From Streptomyces sp. CoH27 (GTDB taxonomy: Bacteria; Actinomycetota; Actinomycetes; Streptomycetales; Streptomycetaceae): a DNA stretch of 64,000 nucleotides. The translations under genes and the position numbers were made by a program. Under the pieces are notes generated by a model. It was not told the origin of the DNA. It saw nothing but the letters and a program-made list of their open reading frames with translations, and searched no databases. Shown here piece by piece: positions 7,530-16,480 of the stretch. Positions within the stretch are counted from its first letter, which is position 1. Each line of letters opens with the position of its first letter. The stretch is taken from the NCBI RefSeq assembly GCF_020181035.1, contig NZ_JAIQYY010000011.1, positions 147,599 through 211,598 on the forward strand, read 5' to 3'.

Positions 7530-8579
7530 ATGAGACGCCGTACCCCGCCCCCGCCCGCCCCGCTCCCCCAGCGCGACGGGGTGGATCCCGTACGGGTCCG
7601 GCTGCCCCGCGACGGGGCGTGGGCCACCGTCCGGGAGCATCTGGTGGAGCGGCTCACGGGGGCCGGGCCCGGGACGGTCGAGGGCATGTTCGCCGCCGGG
7701 CTGATCGTCGGCGCCGACGGGCGGGCGGTGGCGCCGGACGCGCCGTACGAGCCGGGCATGTACGTGTGGTTCCACCGCGAGCTGCCCCCCGAGGTGCCGG
7801 TGCCGTTCCCGGTGGAGGTGGTGTACCGGGACGCGCACATCGTCGTGGCCGACAAGCCGCACTTCCTCGCCACGACACCGCGCGGCGGGCATGTCACCGA
7901 GACCGCGCTGGCCCGGCTGCGCCGCGAGCTGGACCTCCCGGCCCTGAGCGCCGCGCACCGCCTGGACCGGCTGACGGCGGGGCTCGTGCTGTTCACCGTA
8001 CGGCCCGAGGAGCGCGGCGCGTACCAGAACCTGTTCCGGGACCGGCGGGTACGCAAGGAGTACGAGGCCGTCGCGCCGTACGACCCCGCGCTGACCCTGC
8101 CCCGCACCGTGCGCAGCCGGATCGTGAAGGAGCGCGGGGTGCTGGCGGCCCGCGAGGTCGAGGGCGAGCCGAACGCCGAGACCTATGTGGAACTGGCCGG
8201 GCACCGGGGCGGGCTGGCCCGGTACCGGCTGGTGCCGGCGACCGGGCAGACCCATCAGCTCCGGGTGCACCTGAATGCGCTCGGCATACCCATCCTCGGC
8301 GATCCCCTGTACCCGGTGGTGACCGCCCCGGTACCGGCCGACGACTTCCGGCAACCGCTCCAACTGCTCGCGCGACGACTGGAGTTCACGGACCCGGTCA
8401 CGAGGGTGGAGCACAGGTTCGTCAGTGGGCGTGAGCTCCGAAGCGCCCCGAAGGGGCGCGAGGCTGTGTCGCTCATGCGGCTACCGCCGCGATGGGGGGT
8501 CCCCCCGGGTTCGAGCGAAGCCGAGAACGTGGGGGAGCGAGCAGCACCGATGAACCCGCATCCGCCGGACGGACCCTGA
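7530..8579 (+). CDS. RluA-family RNA pseudouridine synthase with unusual C-terminal tail
   Basis: A 349-residue protein that isomerises uridine to pseudouridine in rRNA or tRNA. The catalytic motif AAHRLDRLTAGL places the nucleophilic aspartate at residue 146. YRLVPATGQTHQLRVHLNALGIPILGDPLY is the RluA C-terminal signature (residues about 230-260). The ATG at 7530 is chosen over a TTG 9 nt upstream. From about residue 301 (nt 8434) to the stop the protein is encoded by a GC-palindromic repeat-like element, so the last 48 residues look acquired and do not resemble the family. The RNA target is not predictable. It is divergent from the GNAT gene. Confidence 0.85.
   Translation: MRRRTPPPPAPLPQRDGVDPVRVRLPRDGAWATVREHLVERLTGAGPGTVEGMFAAGLIVGADGRAVAPDAPYEPGMYVWFHRELPPEVPVPFPVEVVYRDAHIVVADKPHFLATTPRGGHVTETALARLRRELDLPALSAAHRLDRLTAGLVLFTVRPEERGAYQNLFRDRRVRKEYEAVAPYDPALTLPRTVRSRIVKERGVLAAREVEGEPNAETYVELAGHRGGLARYRLVPATGQTHQLRVHLNALGIPILGDPLYPVVTAPVPADDFRQPLQLLARRLEFTDPVTRVEHRFVSGRELRSAPKGREAVSLMRLPPRWGVPPGSSEAENVGERAAPMNPHPPDGP
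8441..8545 (+). repeat. Intergenic-type palindromic repeat overlapping the 3' end of the pseudouridine synthase gene
   Basis: Two hairpins lie within about 70 bp: GCGCCCC-GAA-GGGGCGC at 8443-8459 and GGGGGG-T-CCCCCC at 8494-8506. They are followed by TTCGAGCGAAGCCGAGA and GTGGGGGAG. From memory, the GAGCGAAGCCGAGA-GTGGGGGAG block recurs in many Streptomyces genomes as an intergenic repeat. Here it is read as coding sequence. Confidence 0.5.
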
Positions 8580-8597
8580 GCGGCACCCCGGAACGCG

Positions 8598-10088
8598 CTA
8601 CTCCTCCCCCCGCCACCACCGCATCAACCGCCGCCAAACCCCCCGCCCCCGAACCGGGTCAGGCGCCGCAGGCATCGGCACCGGCATGGGCGGCACTGCG
8701 GGCCGGGGTTCGGCCGCCGGAGTCGGGTCCGAACGCCGAGCACCAGTCGGCCAACCGGACTGCTGAACCGCCGGAGCCCCATGGTGCGGTGCGATGTCGA
8801 CGTCCTGCTGCGGCTTCGGCTCGAAGCGCACCGGCAGCGACACCAGATGCCGGGAGGCGATGGAGGAGCGCCAGCGCAGGTCCTCCTCCGGGCAGTCGAG
8901 CTGGACGTCGGGCAGTCGCATCAGCAGCGCGTCGACACCGACGTCGGCGATGGCACGGCCGATGTCCTGGCCGGGGCACTCGTGCGGGCCGCCGCCGAAG
9001 GCGAGATGCGAGCGGTTGCCCTGCATGCTCGCCGACAGGTCGGGGCGGATCCGCGGGTCGAGGTTGCCCGGCGCGGGCGCGAAGAGCAGCCCGTCGCCCT
9101 TGCGGATGCGCTGCCCGCCCAGCTCGGTGTCCTGCTTGGCGTAGTAGGCGAAGACGGTGCTGAACGGCGGCTCGTCCCACAGGGACTGCTCGATCGCCTC
9201 CGGCACGGTCATCTGGCCGCCGCTGAGCTGGGCGCGGAAGCCCGGCTCGGTGAGGACCATGCGCAGCGCGTTGGCGAGGAGATTCGCGGTGGCCTCGTAG
9301 GCCGCGAAGAGAACGAGCCGCAGGTGTTCGCGGACCTCGTCGTCGGTGAGCCCGGCCGGGTGGGTGACGAGGTGACTGGTGAAGTCATCCTCGGGCCGGG
9401 CGCGGCGCCGGGTGGTGAGCCGGCTCAGCGCCTCCATCACATAGGTGTGGCTCTGGATGGCGGTCTCGGTGCCCTTGAGGGCGTCCCGGGCGGCCTGGAC
9501 CATCCGGTCGTCGTACTCCTCGGGCATGCCGAGGATCTGGCACATGACGGCCATCGGCAGATGCTCGGCGAACTGGGAGACCAGATCGGCCCGGCCCCGT
9601 TCGCAGAACCGGTTGACCAGGCTCTGGGTGTAGCGGCCGATGTGCCGGCGCATGCTGCGGTGGTCGATGGTGTCCATGGCCGCGGTGACCGCCGCGCGCA
9701 GCCGCTGGTGCTCGTCGCCCTCGGCGTGCGAGCAGATCGGCTGCCAGGCGATGTGCGGCATGAGCGGGTGGTCGGGCTTGACGGTGCCGTCCAGCAGCGG
9801 GGTCCAGATCCGGCTGTCGCGGGTGTACACGGAGGAGCTGCGGACCATGTGGATGTTCTCGGCGTGCCCGAGGACCACCCACATGGGCACGTCGTCGTGG
9901 AGCAACGCGGGGGCCACGGAGCCGTGTTCCTCCCGCAGACGCTCGTAGAGGTCGCCCAGGTCCTCGGCATCGGGGCCGTAGAGCCGGCGCACTCCGCCGG
10001 GGCCGAGGCCGTGCGCGGGGCAGCCCGGCGGCGGGCCGGAGAGAGCGTCGGTGTCGGTGTCGGTCAGGGATCGGGGTTCAGACGTCAC
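8598..10088 (-). CDS. rarE: Conservon cytochrome P450, CYP157-like, lacking the ExxR motif
   Basis: A 496-residue P450. The haem-binding loop HLAFGGGPHECPGQ puts the proximal thiolate at Cys371, and the I-helix has AAYEAT at 262-267. In the K-helix the invariant ExxR is replaced by EQSLW at 300-304. Published work on the CYP157 family describes exactly this loss. The C-terminus carries an extra segment of about 80 residues rich in Pro and Ala, ending in the basic, Trp-containing RRLMRWWRGEE, which could touch the membrane. It is the last gene of the rarA-E conservon; S. griseus and S. coelicolor rar mutants affect aerial development. The substrate is unknown and it may not be a conventional monooxygenase. 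Confidence 0.85.
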   Translation of the reverse strand: MTSEPRSLTDTDTDALSGPPPGCPAHGLGPGGVRRLYGPDAEDLGDLYERLREEHGSVAPALLHDDVPMWVVLGHAENIHMVRSSSVYTRDSRIWTPLLDGTVKPDHPLMPHIAWQPICSHAEGDEHQRLRAAVTAAMDTIDHRSMRRHIGRYTQSLVNRFCERGRADLVSQFAEHLPMAVMCQILGMPEEYDDRMVQAARDALKGTETAIQSHTYVMEALSRLTTRRRARPEDDFTSHLVTHPAGLTDDEVREHLRLVLFAAYEATANLLANALRMVLTEPGFRAQLSGGQMTVPEAIEQSLWDEPPFSTVFAYYAKQDTELGGQRIRKGDGLLFAPAPGNLDPRIRPDLSASMQGNRSHLAFGGGPHECPGQDIGRAIADVGVDALLMRLPDVQLDCPEEDLRWRSSIASRHLVSLPVRFEPKPQQDVDIAPHHGAPAVQQSGWPTGARRSDPTPAAEPRPAVPPMPVPMPAAPDPVRGRGVWRRLMRWWRGEE

Positions 10089-10133
10089 GGTGTCGCTCCG
10101 GAACGAAAAGATGCGGGGGTCGGTCGGTACGGG

Positions 10134-10754
10134 TCAGGTGCGGGCGCCGGACAGGGCGATGGAGTGCAGGAAGCGCATCAGGGTCAGCAGCACGTCCTTG
10201 CTGGACGCCCGGCGCCGTACGTCGCACTCGACGATCGGGATCTCCGGGGTCAGGTCCAGCGCGGTGCGCAGTTCCTCGACCGGGTAACGGGGCGCGTCCG
10301 GGAAGGTGTTGACGGCGACGACGAAGGGCACACCGCGCTCCTCCAGCCGGCCCATGACGTCGAAGCTGACCTCCAGCCGCCGGGTGTCGACGAGGACGAC
10401 CGCGCCGAGCGCGCCTTCGAACAGGCCGTTCCACAGGAACCAGAAGCGTTCCTGGCCGGGGGTGCCGAACAGATAGAGCACCAGCTTGTCGGTGATGCTG
10501 ATGCGGCCGAAGTCCATGGCCACGGTGGTGGCCGTCTTCGATTCGGAGCCGTAGTTGTCGTCCACGCCGATACCGGCCTGGGTCATGGTCTCCTCGGTGG
10601 TCAGCGGCCTGATGTCGCTGACGGAGCCGACCATGGTGGTCTTGCCGACACCGAAGCCGCCCACGATCACGATCTTGACCGCGGACTGCGCCGTCTGCGG
10701 CAGATGATCCTCCGTGCGCGGTCCGGGGATCGTGTCAGAGCCGTTGAAGTCCAT
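10134..10754 (-). CDS. rarD: Conservon GTP-binding protein (CvnD/RarD)
   Basis: A 206-residue Ras-like small GTPase of the bacterial conservon type. The P-loop GGFGVGKTT lies at residues 32-40, a switch I threonine region follows (LTTEETMTQAGIGVDD), and LYLFGTPGQERF is in the switch II position. The usual aspartate of DxxG is a glycine here, and the NKxD specificity motif reads AVNTFPDA; both are my reading and seem typical of this subfamily. It is thought to signal with the roadblock and kinase-like partners at the membrane, like an MglA-type switch. The start overlaps the end of rarC by 20 nt, indicating coupling. Confidence 0.9.
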   Translation of the reverse strand: MDFNGSDTIPGPRTEDHLPQTAQSAVKIVIVGGFGVGKTTMVGSVSDIRPLTTEETMTQAGIGVDDNYGSESKTATTVAMDFGRISITDKLVLYLFGTPGQERFWFLWNGLFEGALGAVVLVDTRRLEVSFDVMGRLEERGVPFVVAVNTFPDAPRYPVEELRTALDLTPEIPIVECDVRRRASSKDVLLTLMRFLHSIALSGART

Positions 10755-11157
10755 GCATCACCGCTTCGAGGAGTGAACGGTCGGGGAGCGCCTGGCGGAC
10801 GATCGGGGCGCGCGCCTGCACCAGTCCCGTCGTGATCATGTCGGTGATCAGTACGGTCATCGCGCTGAACGGCAGGCTCAGATAGGCCGACAGCTCGGCG
10901 ACGGACAGGGGGGCGGCACACAGTCGCAGCACCGCCGAGTGCTCCGGCGAGGCGTCCGGCTGGGGTGCGGAGCGCGCCACGATTAACGTCACGAGGTCGA
11001 GTTCGGCGCGTGCGCCGTCCTTGGATTCGGCGAAGGCGTAGAGCCGTTCGGGGTTCTTGGGCTCGGCCTGGCCGTCCGCTGTCTTGGGCGCGGACGGCTT
11101 CGGCAGCGAGGGGGGCGGCGGGAGCGGCTGGCGCCGTTTGCGTCGTGGAGGAGTCAT
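10735..11157 (-). CDS. rarC: Conservon DUF742 protein (CvnC/RarC)
   Basis: A 140-residue protein of the DUF742 family, always the third gene of conservons. The N-terminal 40 residues are Pro/Lys-rich. The remainder (ERLYAFAESKD..., LDLVTLIVAR) includes a winged-helix-like part with SVAELSAYLSLPFSAMTVLITDMITTGLVQ, reminiscent of a MarR-type helix-turn-helix, and ends in LLEAVMHGLQRL. Its biochemical role is unknown; in two-hybrid studies of conservons it contacts the kinase-like and GTPase components. The start overlaps rarB by 4 nt and the end overlaps rarD by 20 nt. Confidence 0.88.
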   Translation of the reverse strand: MTPPRRKRRQPLPPPPSLPKPSAPKTADGQAEPKNPERLYAFAESKDGARAELDLVTLIVARSAPQPDASPEHSAVLRLCAAPLSVAELSAYLSLPFSAMTVLITDMITTGLVQARAPIVRQALPDRSLLEAVMHGLQRL

Positions 11158-11558
11158 ACGGTCTGCCCGTTCCGCCGGGGCGGACTGGTGAGGTGGGCAC
11201 CGATCCGCACGACGAGGTCGCGCATCATGCCGCTCATCCGGCCGGGCTCGCAGGTCACGTCGGCCAGTACGGCGAGGAAGGCGTTGTCACCGGCGTTCAT
11301 CAGGTAGAAGTAGCCGCCGTCGATCTCGAAGACGACGACCTGCATGTCACCGGCGCCCGGGAGCTCCTGGATGATGGCGCCGGCCAGGCTCTGCACGCCC
11401 GCGCAGGCGGCGGCCACCCGGTCGGCGGCGTCGGGGTCGCCGCCGTAGCGGGCGATGCGCAGTCCGTCGGCGGAGAGGACCACGATCATCTCGATGCCCG
11501 GCACGCCGTCGTTGAGTTGCTTGAGCATCCAGTCGATGTTGCCGCGCTGCTGGATCAC
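11154..11558 (-). CDS. rarB: Conservon roadblock/LC7 protein (CvnB/RarB)
   Basis: A 134-residue roadblock/LC7 domain protein. The start is the GTG at 11558 (VIQQRGNIDWMLKQLNDGVP), which overlaps the rarA stop by 4 nt. The alpha-beta-alpha core with VVLSADGLRIARYGG, CAGVQSLAGAIIQEL and QVVVFEIDGGYFYLMNAG matches MglB-like proteins, which act as GTPase-activating or scaffold partners of small GTPases. It is the probable partner of RarD. The frame stays open far upstream through rarA, but the GTG with GTGA overlap is the conservon norm. Confidence 0.9.
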   Translation of the reverse strand: MIQQRGNIDWMLKQLNDGVPGIEMIVVLSADGLRIARYGGDPDAADRVAAACAGVQSLAGAIIQELPGAGDMQVVVFEIDGGYFYLMNAGDNAFLAVLADVTCEPGRMSGMMRDLVVRIGAHLTSPPRRNGQTV

Positions 11559-13222
11559 TTGAGGTCCCCCTCGTCGTAGGCCTCGGTGGCGCCCTCGACG
11601 GGCTCGTCCGGGTAGTCTTTGAGCAGGTGCACGTACTTTTCCGGGTGCCTTGTGAAGTCGGTCAGTTCGGGCCCGGTGGCGCCCTCGGGCATGCCCTCGC
11701 GCAGGCCGTTCCAGAAGTCCTCGATCCCCTGGCCGATCGGCCGTTCCCGGAGCTTCTTGATCTCGGGGTCCAGCTCGGGCTCCGGTTCCGGCTTGTGCTG
11801 CGACCAGATTGTCGGCCTGCCCTCGCGCTCGGCGCGCTCGATCTCGGCCTGCTCCGCGTAGCGCTGGCTGAGCGGGGTCTTCACCTTGCTGCGGCGCTGC
11901 GGCAGACCGCCTGCCGTCCACTCGGTGACGATGGGGACGTCGTCCTCCATGGAGATGCCGGCGGGGATCTTGGGGCTGGTGGGGCGGCGCCTCTTGGGGC
12001 GGCGCTTCGGGCCCTCCACGGCGCCTAGTTCCTTCATGGGGATGCCGGTGGCGCCGATGCCGTGGGCGGCGCCCACGCCGGGCTCGGTGGTCGTCATGAC
12101 GCGCGGCACGATGAGGATCGCGCGGACACCGCCGTACGCGGAGGCCCGCAGCGAGACCTCCATGTCGAACATCTTGCACAGGCGGCCCACGACAGCGAGG
12201 CCGAGGCGCGGGTTCTCGCCCAGGTTGTGGGCGTCGTCGCCGTTCTTGGCGTCCTCGATCATCCGCTCGACGCGGGCACGGGACTCCTCGTTGAGGCTGA
12301 CGCCGGCGTCCTCGATCTCGATGACGATGCCGGTCTGCACCTCGGTGGCGGTGACGTGCACCTTGGTCGTGGGCGGCGAGTAGCGGGTGGCGTTGTCGAG
12401 GAGTTCGGCGGCGGCGTGGATGACCGGCTCGACCGCCGTGCCCTTGATGTTGATGTTGACGATGGAGTTCAGCTGGATGCGGCGGTACTCCAGGATGCGC
12501 GACATGGCGCCGCGCAGCGTGCTGTAGAGGGAGACCGGCAGGGGCCACTGGCGGCCCGGCCGGCCGCCGCCGAGGACGGAGATGGTGTCGGCGAGGCGGC
12601 CGATCAGCGAGGTGCCGTGGTCGATGCGCAGCAGGTCGTCGAAGACCTCGGGGCTGCGGCCGTGGTCCTCCTCCATCTCCCGGAGTTCCTTGGCCTGCTG
12701 GTGGACGATGGCCTGGACGCGGCGGGCGATGGTCACGAAGGAGCGCTCGGTGGCGTCACGCATCGAGATCTCACGGTCGGCGCCGCGCAGCGCGACATGG
12801 AACAGCTCGCGGTAGATGTCGGGCAGGGCCCGCAGTTCGGGATCGGCGTCGTAGACGTCGATCAGGACGTCCCTGATGTACTGGCCGGCGCGCAGTCGCA
12901 GCAGACCGGTGGGGATGATGTCCGTGGCGAACTTGTGGATCAGCTCGTCCTGGGCGGCGATCCGGTGTTCCAGATACGCGGCGTGACGGGCGTGCTCGGC
13001 CTGTTCCTCGCGGAGCCTGCGGCCGCGGCGGGCGGCCTCTCCGCCCATGGCGAGGACCAGGAGCAGGGCCAGGGCCCCGACCGCGCCGACGACGATCCGG
13101 GCGGAGGCCGGCGCCAGGGCGATGGCCCCGCCGGTCGCGGCTGCCATCAATATGGCCGGCGGCAACAGCACGCGCGCATAGGGACGTTCACGGCGACCGG
13201 GAGGCTTCTGAACACTCACCAT
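11555..13222 (-). CDS. rarA: Conservon sensor histidine kinase-like protein (CvnA/RarA)
   Basis: A 555-residue membrane protein. Two hydrophobic segments occur near residues 15-60 (LLPPAILMAAATGGAIALA and VVGAVGALALLLVLAMG), followed by a coiled linker. The ATPase domain has the N-box AAAELLDNATRYSPP, then EIEDAGVSLNEESR, and GLAVVGRLCKMFDMEVSLRA...GGVRAILIVP. The C-terminal 150 residues are charged and low in structure. No classic phospho-acceptor H-box is evident to me. The ATG at 13222 is chosen because GAAGG lies about 6 nt upstream. It heads a five-gene overlapping operon and presumably senses the signal passed to RarB and RarD. Confidence 0.88.
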   Translation of the reverse strand: MVSVQKPPGRRERPYARVLLPPAILMAAATGGAIALAPASARIVVGAVGALALLLVLAMGGEAARRGRRLREEQAEHARHAAYLEHRIAAQDELIHKFATDIIPTGLLRLRAGQYIRDVLIDVYDADPELRALPDIYRELFHVALRGADREISMRDATERSFVTIARRVQAIVHQQAKELREMEEDHGRSPEVFDDLLRIDHGTSLIGRLADTISVLGGGRPGRQWPLPVSLYSTLRGAMSRILEYRRIQLNSIVNINIKGTAVEPVIHAAAELLDNATRYSPPTTKVHVTATEVQTGIVIEIEDAGVSLNEESRARVERMIEDAKNGDDAHNLGENPRLGLAVVGRLCKMFDMEVSLRASAYGGVRAILIVPRVMTTTEPGVGAAHGIGATGIPMKELGAVEGPKRRPKRRRPTSPKIPAGISMEDDVPIVTEWTAGGLPQRRSKVKTPLSQRYAEQAEIERAEREGRPTIWSQHKPEPEPELDPEIKKLRERPIGQGIEDFWNGLREGMPEGATGPELTDFTRHPEKYVHLLKDYPDEPVEGATEAYDEGDLK

Positions 13223-13571
13223 GGATGCCTTCTGAGACGAATCGGCTGGGTGTCGGGGGTGCTTGTGGGGGGAAGGTTCATAGAACTGTCGGGATCTATC
13301 GCACGTTTGGGAACAGGCGCACGAATTCACCTCAACTCGGTGCGCCGCGGGCGAGCTTAGTCCGACCAGATCATCGCCGTGTCATATTCGGCAAGCACCT
13401 GAAATCGCCCCCGCAACAGGAGTACGCTCGACCCCATTTACACGCTGGGCTTCCGTTCGAACACATTACGTAGTCGCATGCGGGCATGCGAAAGCAACTC
13501 ACCGTAATGAGTGAAGGGGCCGCGGATGCGACCCCTTCAGGCGACCCCTTCAGACAGCGGGCGGGACGGGT
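13223..13571. other. Intergenic region upstream of the rar operon
   Basis: About 350 bp between two leftward-transcribed units, holding the rarA promoter and the end of the upstream helicase unit. I see no credible gene. Two symmetric elements are present: TCGCATGC-GG-GCATGCGA at 13474-13491, and the hairpin at 13512-13539 described separately. Confidence 0.5.
13512..13539 (-). terminator. Hairpin downstream of the helicase gene
   Basis: TGAAGGGG and CCCCTTCA form a perfect 8-bp stem around a 12-nt loop, 33 bp after the helicase stop. It is likely the rho-independent terminator (no U-tract, usual for Streptomyces) that separates the helicase from rarA. Confidence 0.5.
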
Positions 13572-16379
13572 TCAGCCCACGGACGAGTAGGCGACGACAC
13601 CCCGCAGCACCTGATCCACGGCCTTACGGGCGGCCTTGGCCACGGTCGAGCCCTCCACAGGAGCCGCCGCGGAGATCTGCCCCAGCACGTCGATCACCTG
13701 TTTGCACCACCGCACGAAGTCGCCGGCCGGCATCTCCGCCTCGCGCAGCACCTCGTCGAGCCCCTTCCCGGAGGCCCACATGTACGCGGCCCAGGCGAAG
13801 CCGAGATCCGGCTCGCGCTGGCCGACGCCCTCGGTCTGGCTGATCCGGAACTCCTCCTCCAGACCGTCGAGCCGGCCCCAGATCCGGACCATCTCGCCCA
13901 GCGCCGCCTTCGCCTTGCCGGAGGGCAGCTTGGGGGCGAGCGCGTCGTCGCCGACCCGGGCCTCGTACACCAACGCCGAGACGCACGCGGCGAGTTCGGC
14001 CGGGCCGAGACCCTCCCAGACACCCTCGCGCAGGCACTCGCTGGCCAGCAGGTCGAGTTCGCCGTACAGCCGGGCGAGCCGCTTGCCGTGCTCGGTGACC
14101 TCGTCGCCGCGCAGATAGTCCAGCTCGGTCAGCAGGGCCACGATCCGGTCGAAGGTCCGCGCGATGGTGTTCGTACGTCCCTCGATCCGCCGTTCCAGCT
14201 GCGAGGTGTCACGCAGCAGCCGGTGGTACCGCTCGGCCCAACGGGCGTGGTCCTCACGGTCGTTGCAGCCGTGGCAGGGGTGCGCGCGGATCGCTGTGCG
14301 CAGCCGGGCGATCTCGCGGTCGTCGGCGGCCTGCGAGCGCTTCTTGCGGGCCCGCTCCGGCGGGATGTGTCCGGCCTTGGTGCGCAGCGCGGAGGCGAGG
14401 TCCCGGCGCGACTGCGGCGAGCGCGGGTTGAAGCTCTTCGGGATCCGCATCCGGTCCAGCGCCTCGACCGGCACCGGGAAGTCCATCGACGCCAGCCGCT
14501 TGACCTGCCGTTCGGCGGTCAGCACCAGCGGGCGTGGGCCGTCGTGGTGGTCGAAGCCGCGGTGCCCGGTGGCGCGGCCGGCCGGCAGACCCGGGTCCAG
14601 CACGAGCGCCAGGCCGGCGTACTTGCCCGTGGGTACGTGGATGACGTCGCCCGGCTTGAGCTTCTCCAGCGCACTGGCGGCCTCGGCACGGCGCTGGTTG
14701 ACGCCCTGCCGGGCCAGCTCGGTCTCGCGGTCCTTCAGCTCACGACGCAGCCGCGCGTACTCCTCGAAGTCGCCGAGGTGGCAGGTCATCGACTCCTTGT
14801 AGCCCGCGAGCCCCTCTTCGTTGCGCTGCACCTGGCGGGAGATCCCGACGACCGACTTGTCGGCCTGGAACTGCGCGAAGGAGGTCTCCAGCAGCTCGCG
14901 CGAGCGGTGCCGGCCGAACTGCTCCACCAGGTTGACCGCCATGTTGTACGACGGCTTGAAGCTGGAACGCAGCGGGTACGTACGCGTGCCCGCGAGGCCG
15001 GCCAGGTGCTCGGGGCTCATCCCGCGCTGCCACAGCACGACGGCGTGGCCCTCGATGTCGATCCCACGGCGGCCGGCGCGCCCGGTGAGCTGGGTGTACT
15101 CGCCCGGGGTGATGTCGGCGTGCTGCTCGCCGTTCCACTTGACGAGCTTCTCCAGCACCACCGAGCGGGCGGGCATGTTGATGCCGAGGGCGAGGGTCTC
15201 GGTCGCGAACACGGCCTTGACCAGGCCGCGCACGAACAGCTCCTCGACGACCTCCTTGAAGGTCGGCAGCATGCCCGCGTGGTGCGCGGCGATGCCCCGC
15301 TCCAGGCCCTCCAGCCACTCGTAGTACCCGAGGACGTGCAGGTCCTCCGTCGGGATGGAGGCGGTGCGCTCCTCGACCAGGGCACGGACCCGCTCCCGGG
15401 CCTCCTCGTCGTTGAGCCGCAGACCCGCGTACAGGCACTGCTGGACGGCGGCCTCGCAGGCGGCGCGGCTGAAGATGAAGGTGATGGCCGGAAGCAGCCC
15501 CTCGGAGTCCAGCCGCTCGATGACCTCGGGGCGGCCCGGCGTCCACACCCGCGAGCGCTGTCTGCGCTCCCGCTCCCGGTCGGCCTCACGCATCGCCCGG
15601 CCGCGGCGGCGGTCCTGGTACGACGGTCTGGTGGCCTCCATGCGGGCCAGGCGGGCCAGGTCGGGGTTGACGGCCTTCTTGTGGCCCTCGCCCTCCTCGA
15701 ACAGGTCGTACATCCGGCGCCCGGCGAGCACGTGCTGGAACAGCGGCACGGGCCGGTGCTCGGAGACGATCACCTCGGTGTCGCCGCGGACGGTGTCCAG
15801 CCAGTCACCGAACTCCTCGGCGTTGGACACGGTCGCGGACAGTGACACCAGGGTCACCGACTCAGGGAGGTGGATGATCACCTCTTCCCAGACGGCGCCG
15901 CGGAAGCGGTCGGAGAGGTAGTGCACCTCGTCCATGACCACGTAGCCGAGGCCGAGCAGGGTCTGGGAGCCGGCGTACAGCATGTTCCGCAGGACCTCGG
16001 TGGTCATCACGACCACCGGGGCGTCCGAGTTGATGCTGTTGTCGCCGGTGAGAAGGCCGACCATGCCGTCCCCGTAGCGGCGGCACAGATCGGCGTACTT
16101 CTGGTTCGACAGCGCCTTGATGGGTGTCGTGTAGAAGCACTTCTTGCCCTGCCGGAGGGCGAGGTGGACGGCGAACTCGCCCACGATCGTCTTGCCCGAG
16201 CCGGTGGGGGCGGCCACCAGCACGCCCTTCCCCGCCTCAAGCGCCTCGCAGGCCTCGATCTGGAAGGGGTCGAGGCCGAAGTCGTACATCTCGCGGAAGG
16301 ACGCGAGCGCGGTGGCCTGCTCGGCTGCCCGCCTGCGGGCTGCCGCGTACCGCTCGGCCGGTGAGAGGTCCTCTGTCAT
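13572..16379 (-). CDS. helY: DEAD/DEAH-box RNA helicase, HelY/Mtr4-Ski2 type
   Basis: A 935-residue superfamily 2 helicase. N-terminal RecA domain: FQIEACEALEAG, Walker A APTGSGKT, TTPIKALSNQKY, Walker B with DEVH in YVVMDEVHYL, and LSATVSNAEE. Second domain: FIFSRAACEAAV, GILP-like HHAGMLP, FATETLALGINMPAR and QLTGRAGRRGID. A large C-terminal extension with an arch-like region and a DSHCT-type end follows, as in Mtr4/Ski2 and mycobacterial HelY. It is probably an RNA unwinding factor; its exact substrate is unproven. The ATG at 16379 (MTEDLSPAERYAAAR) is chosen over upstream codons because it follows GAAAG and fits the family start. It lies downstream of tatAC, as in Mycobacterium. Confidence 0.88.
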   Translation of the reverse strand: MTEDLSPAERYAAARRRAAEQATALASFREMYDFGLDPFQIEACEALEAGKGVLVAAPTGSGKTIVGEFAVHLALRQGKKCFYTTPIKALSNQKYADLCRRYGDGMVGLLTGDNSINSDAPVVVMTTEVLRNMLYAGSQTLLGLGYVVMDEVHYLSDRFRGAVWEEVIIHLPESVTLVSLSATVSNAEEFGDWLDTVRGDTEVIVSEHRPVPLFQHVLAGRRMYDLFEEGEGHKKAVNPDLARLARMEATRPSYQDRRRGRAMREADRERERRQRSRVWTPGRPEVIERLDSEGLLPAITFIFSRAACEAAVQQCLYAGLRLNDEEARERVRALVEERTASIPTEDLHVLGYYEWLEGLERGIAAHHAGMLPTFKEVVEELFVRGLVKAVFATETLALGINMPARSVVLEKLVKWNGEQHADITPGEYTQLTGRAGRRGIDIEGHAVVLWQRGMSPEHLAGLAGTRTYPLRSSFKPSYNMAVNLVEQFGRHRSRELLETSFAQFQADKSVVGISRQVQRNEEGLAGYKESMTCHLGDFEEYARLRRELKDRETELARQGVNQRRAEAASALEKLKPGDVIHVPTGKYAGLALVLDPGLPAGRATGHRGFDHHDGPRPLVLTAERQVKRLASMDFPVPVEALDRMRIPKSFNPRSPQSRRDLASALRTKAGHIPPERARKKRSQAADDREIARLRTAIRAHPCHGCNDREDHARWAERYHRLLRDTSQLERRIEGRTNTIARTFDRIVALLTELDYLRGDEVTEHGKRLARLYGELDLLASECLREGVWEGLGPAELAACVSALVYEARVGDDALAPKLPSGKAKAALGEMVRIWGRLDGLEEEFRISQTEGVGQREPDLGFAWAAYMWASGKGLDEVLREAEMPAGDFVRWCKQVIDVLGQISAAAPVEGSTVAKAARKAVDQVLRGVVAYSSVG

Positions 16380-16480
16380 CGTGCTTTCGAGCGTACCGGG
16401 CCCCACTGACAACCGGACGATCATTATCCCGATCGTGTGCTCCGTGACACCACGACACCGACACCACGACGCCGGCACGA

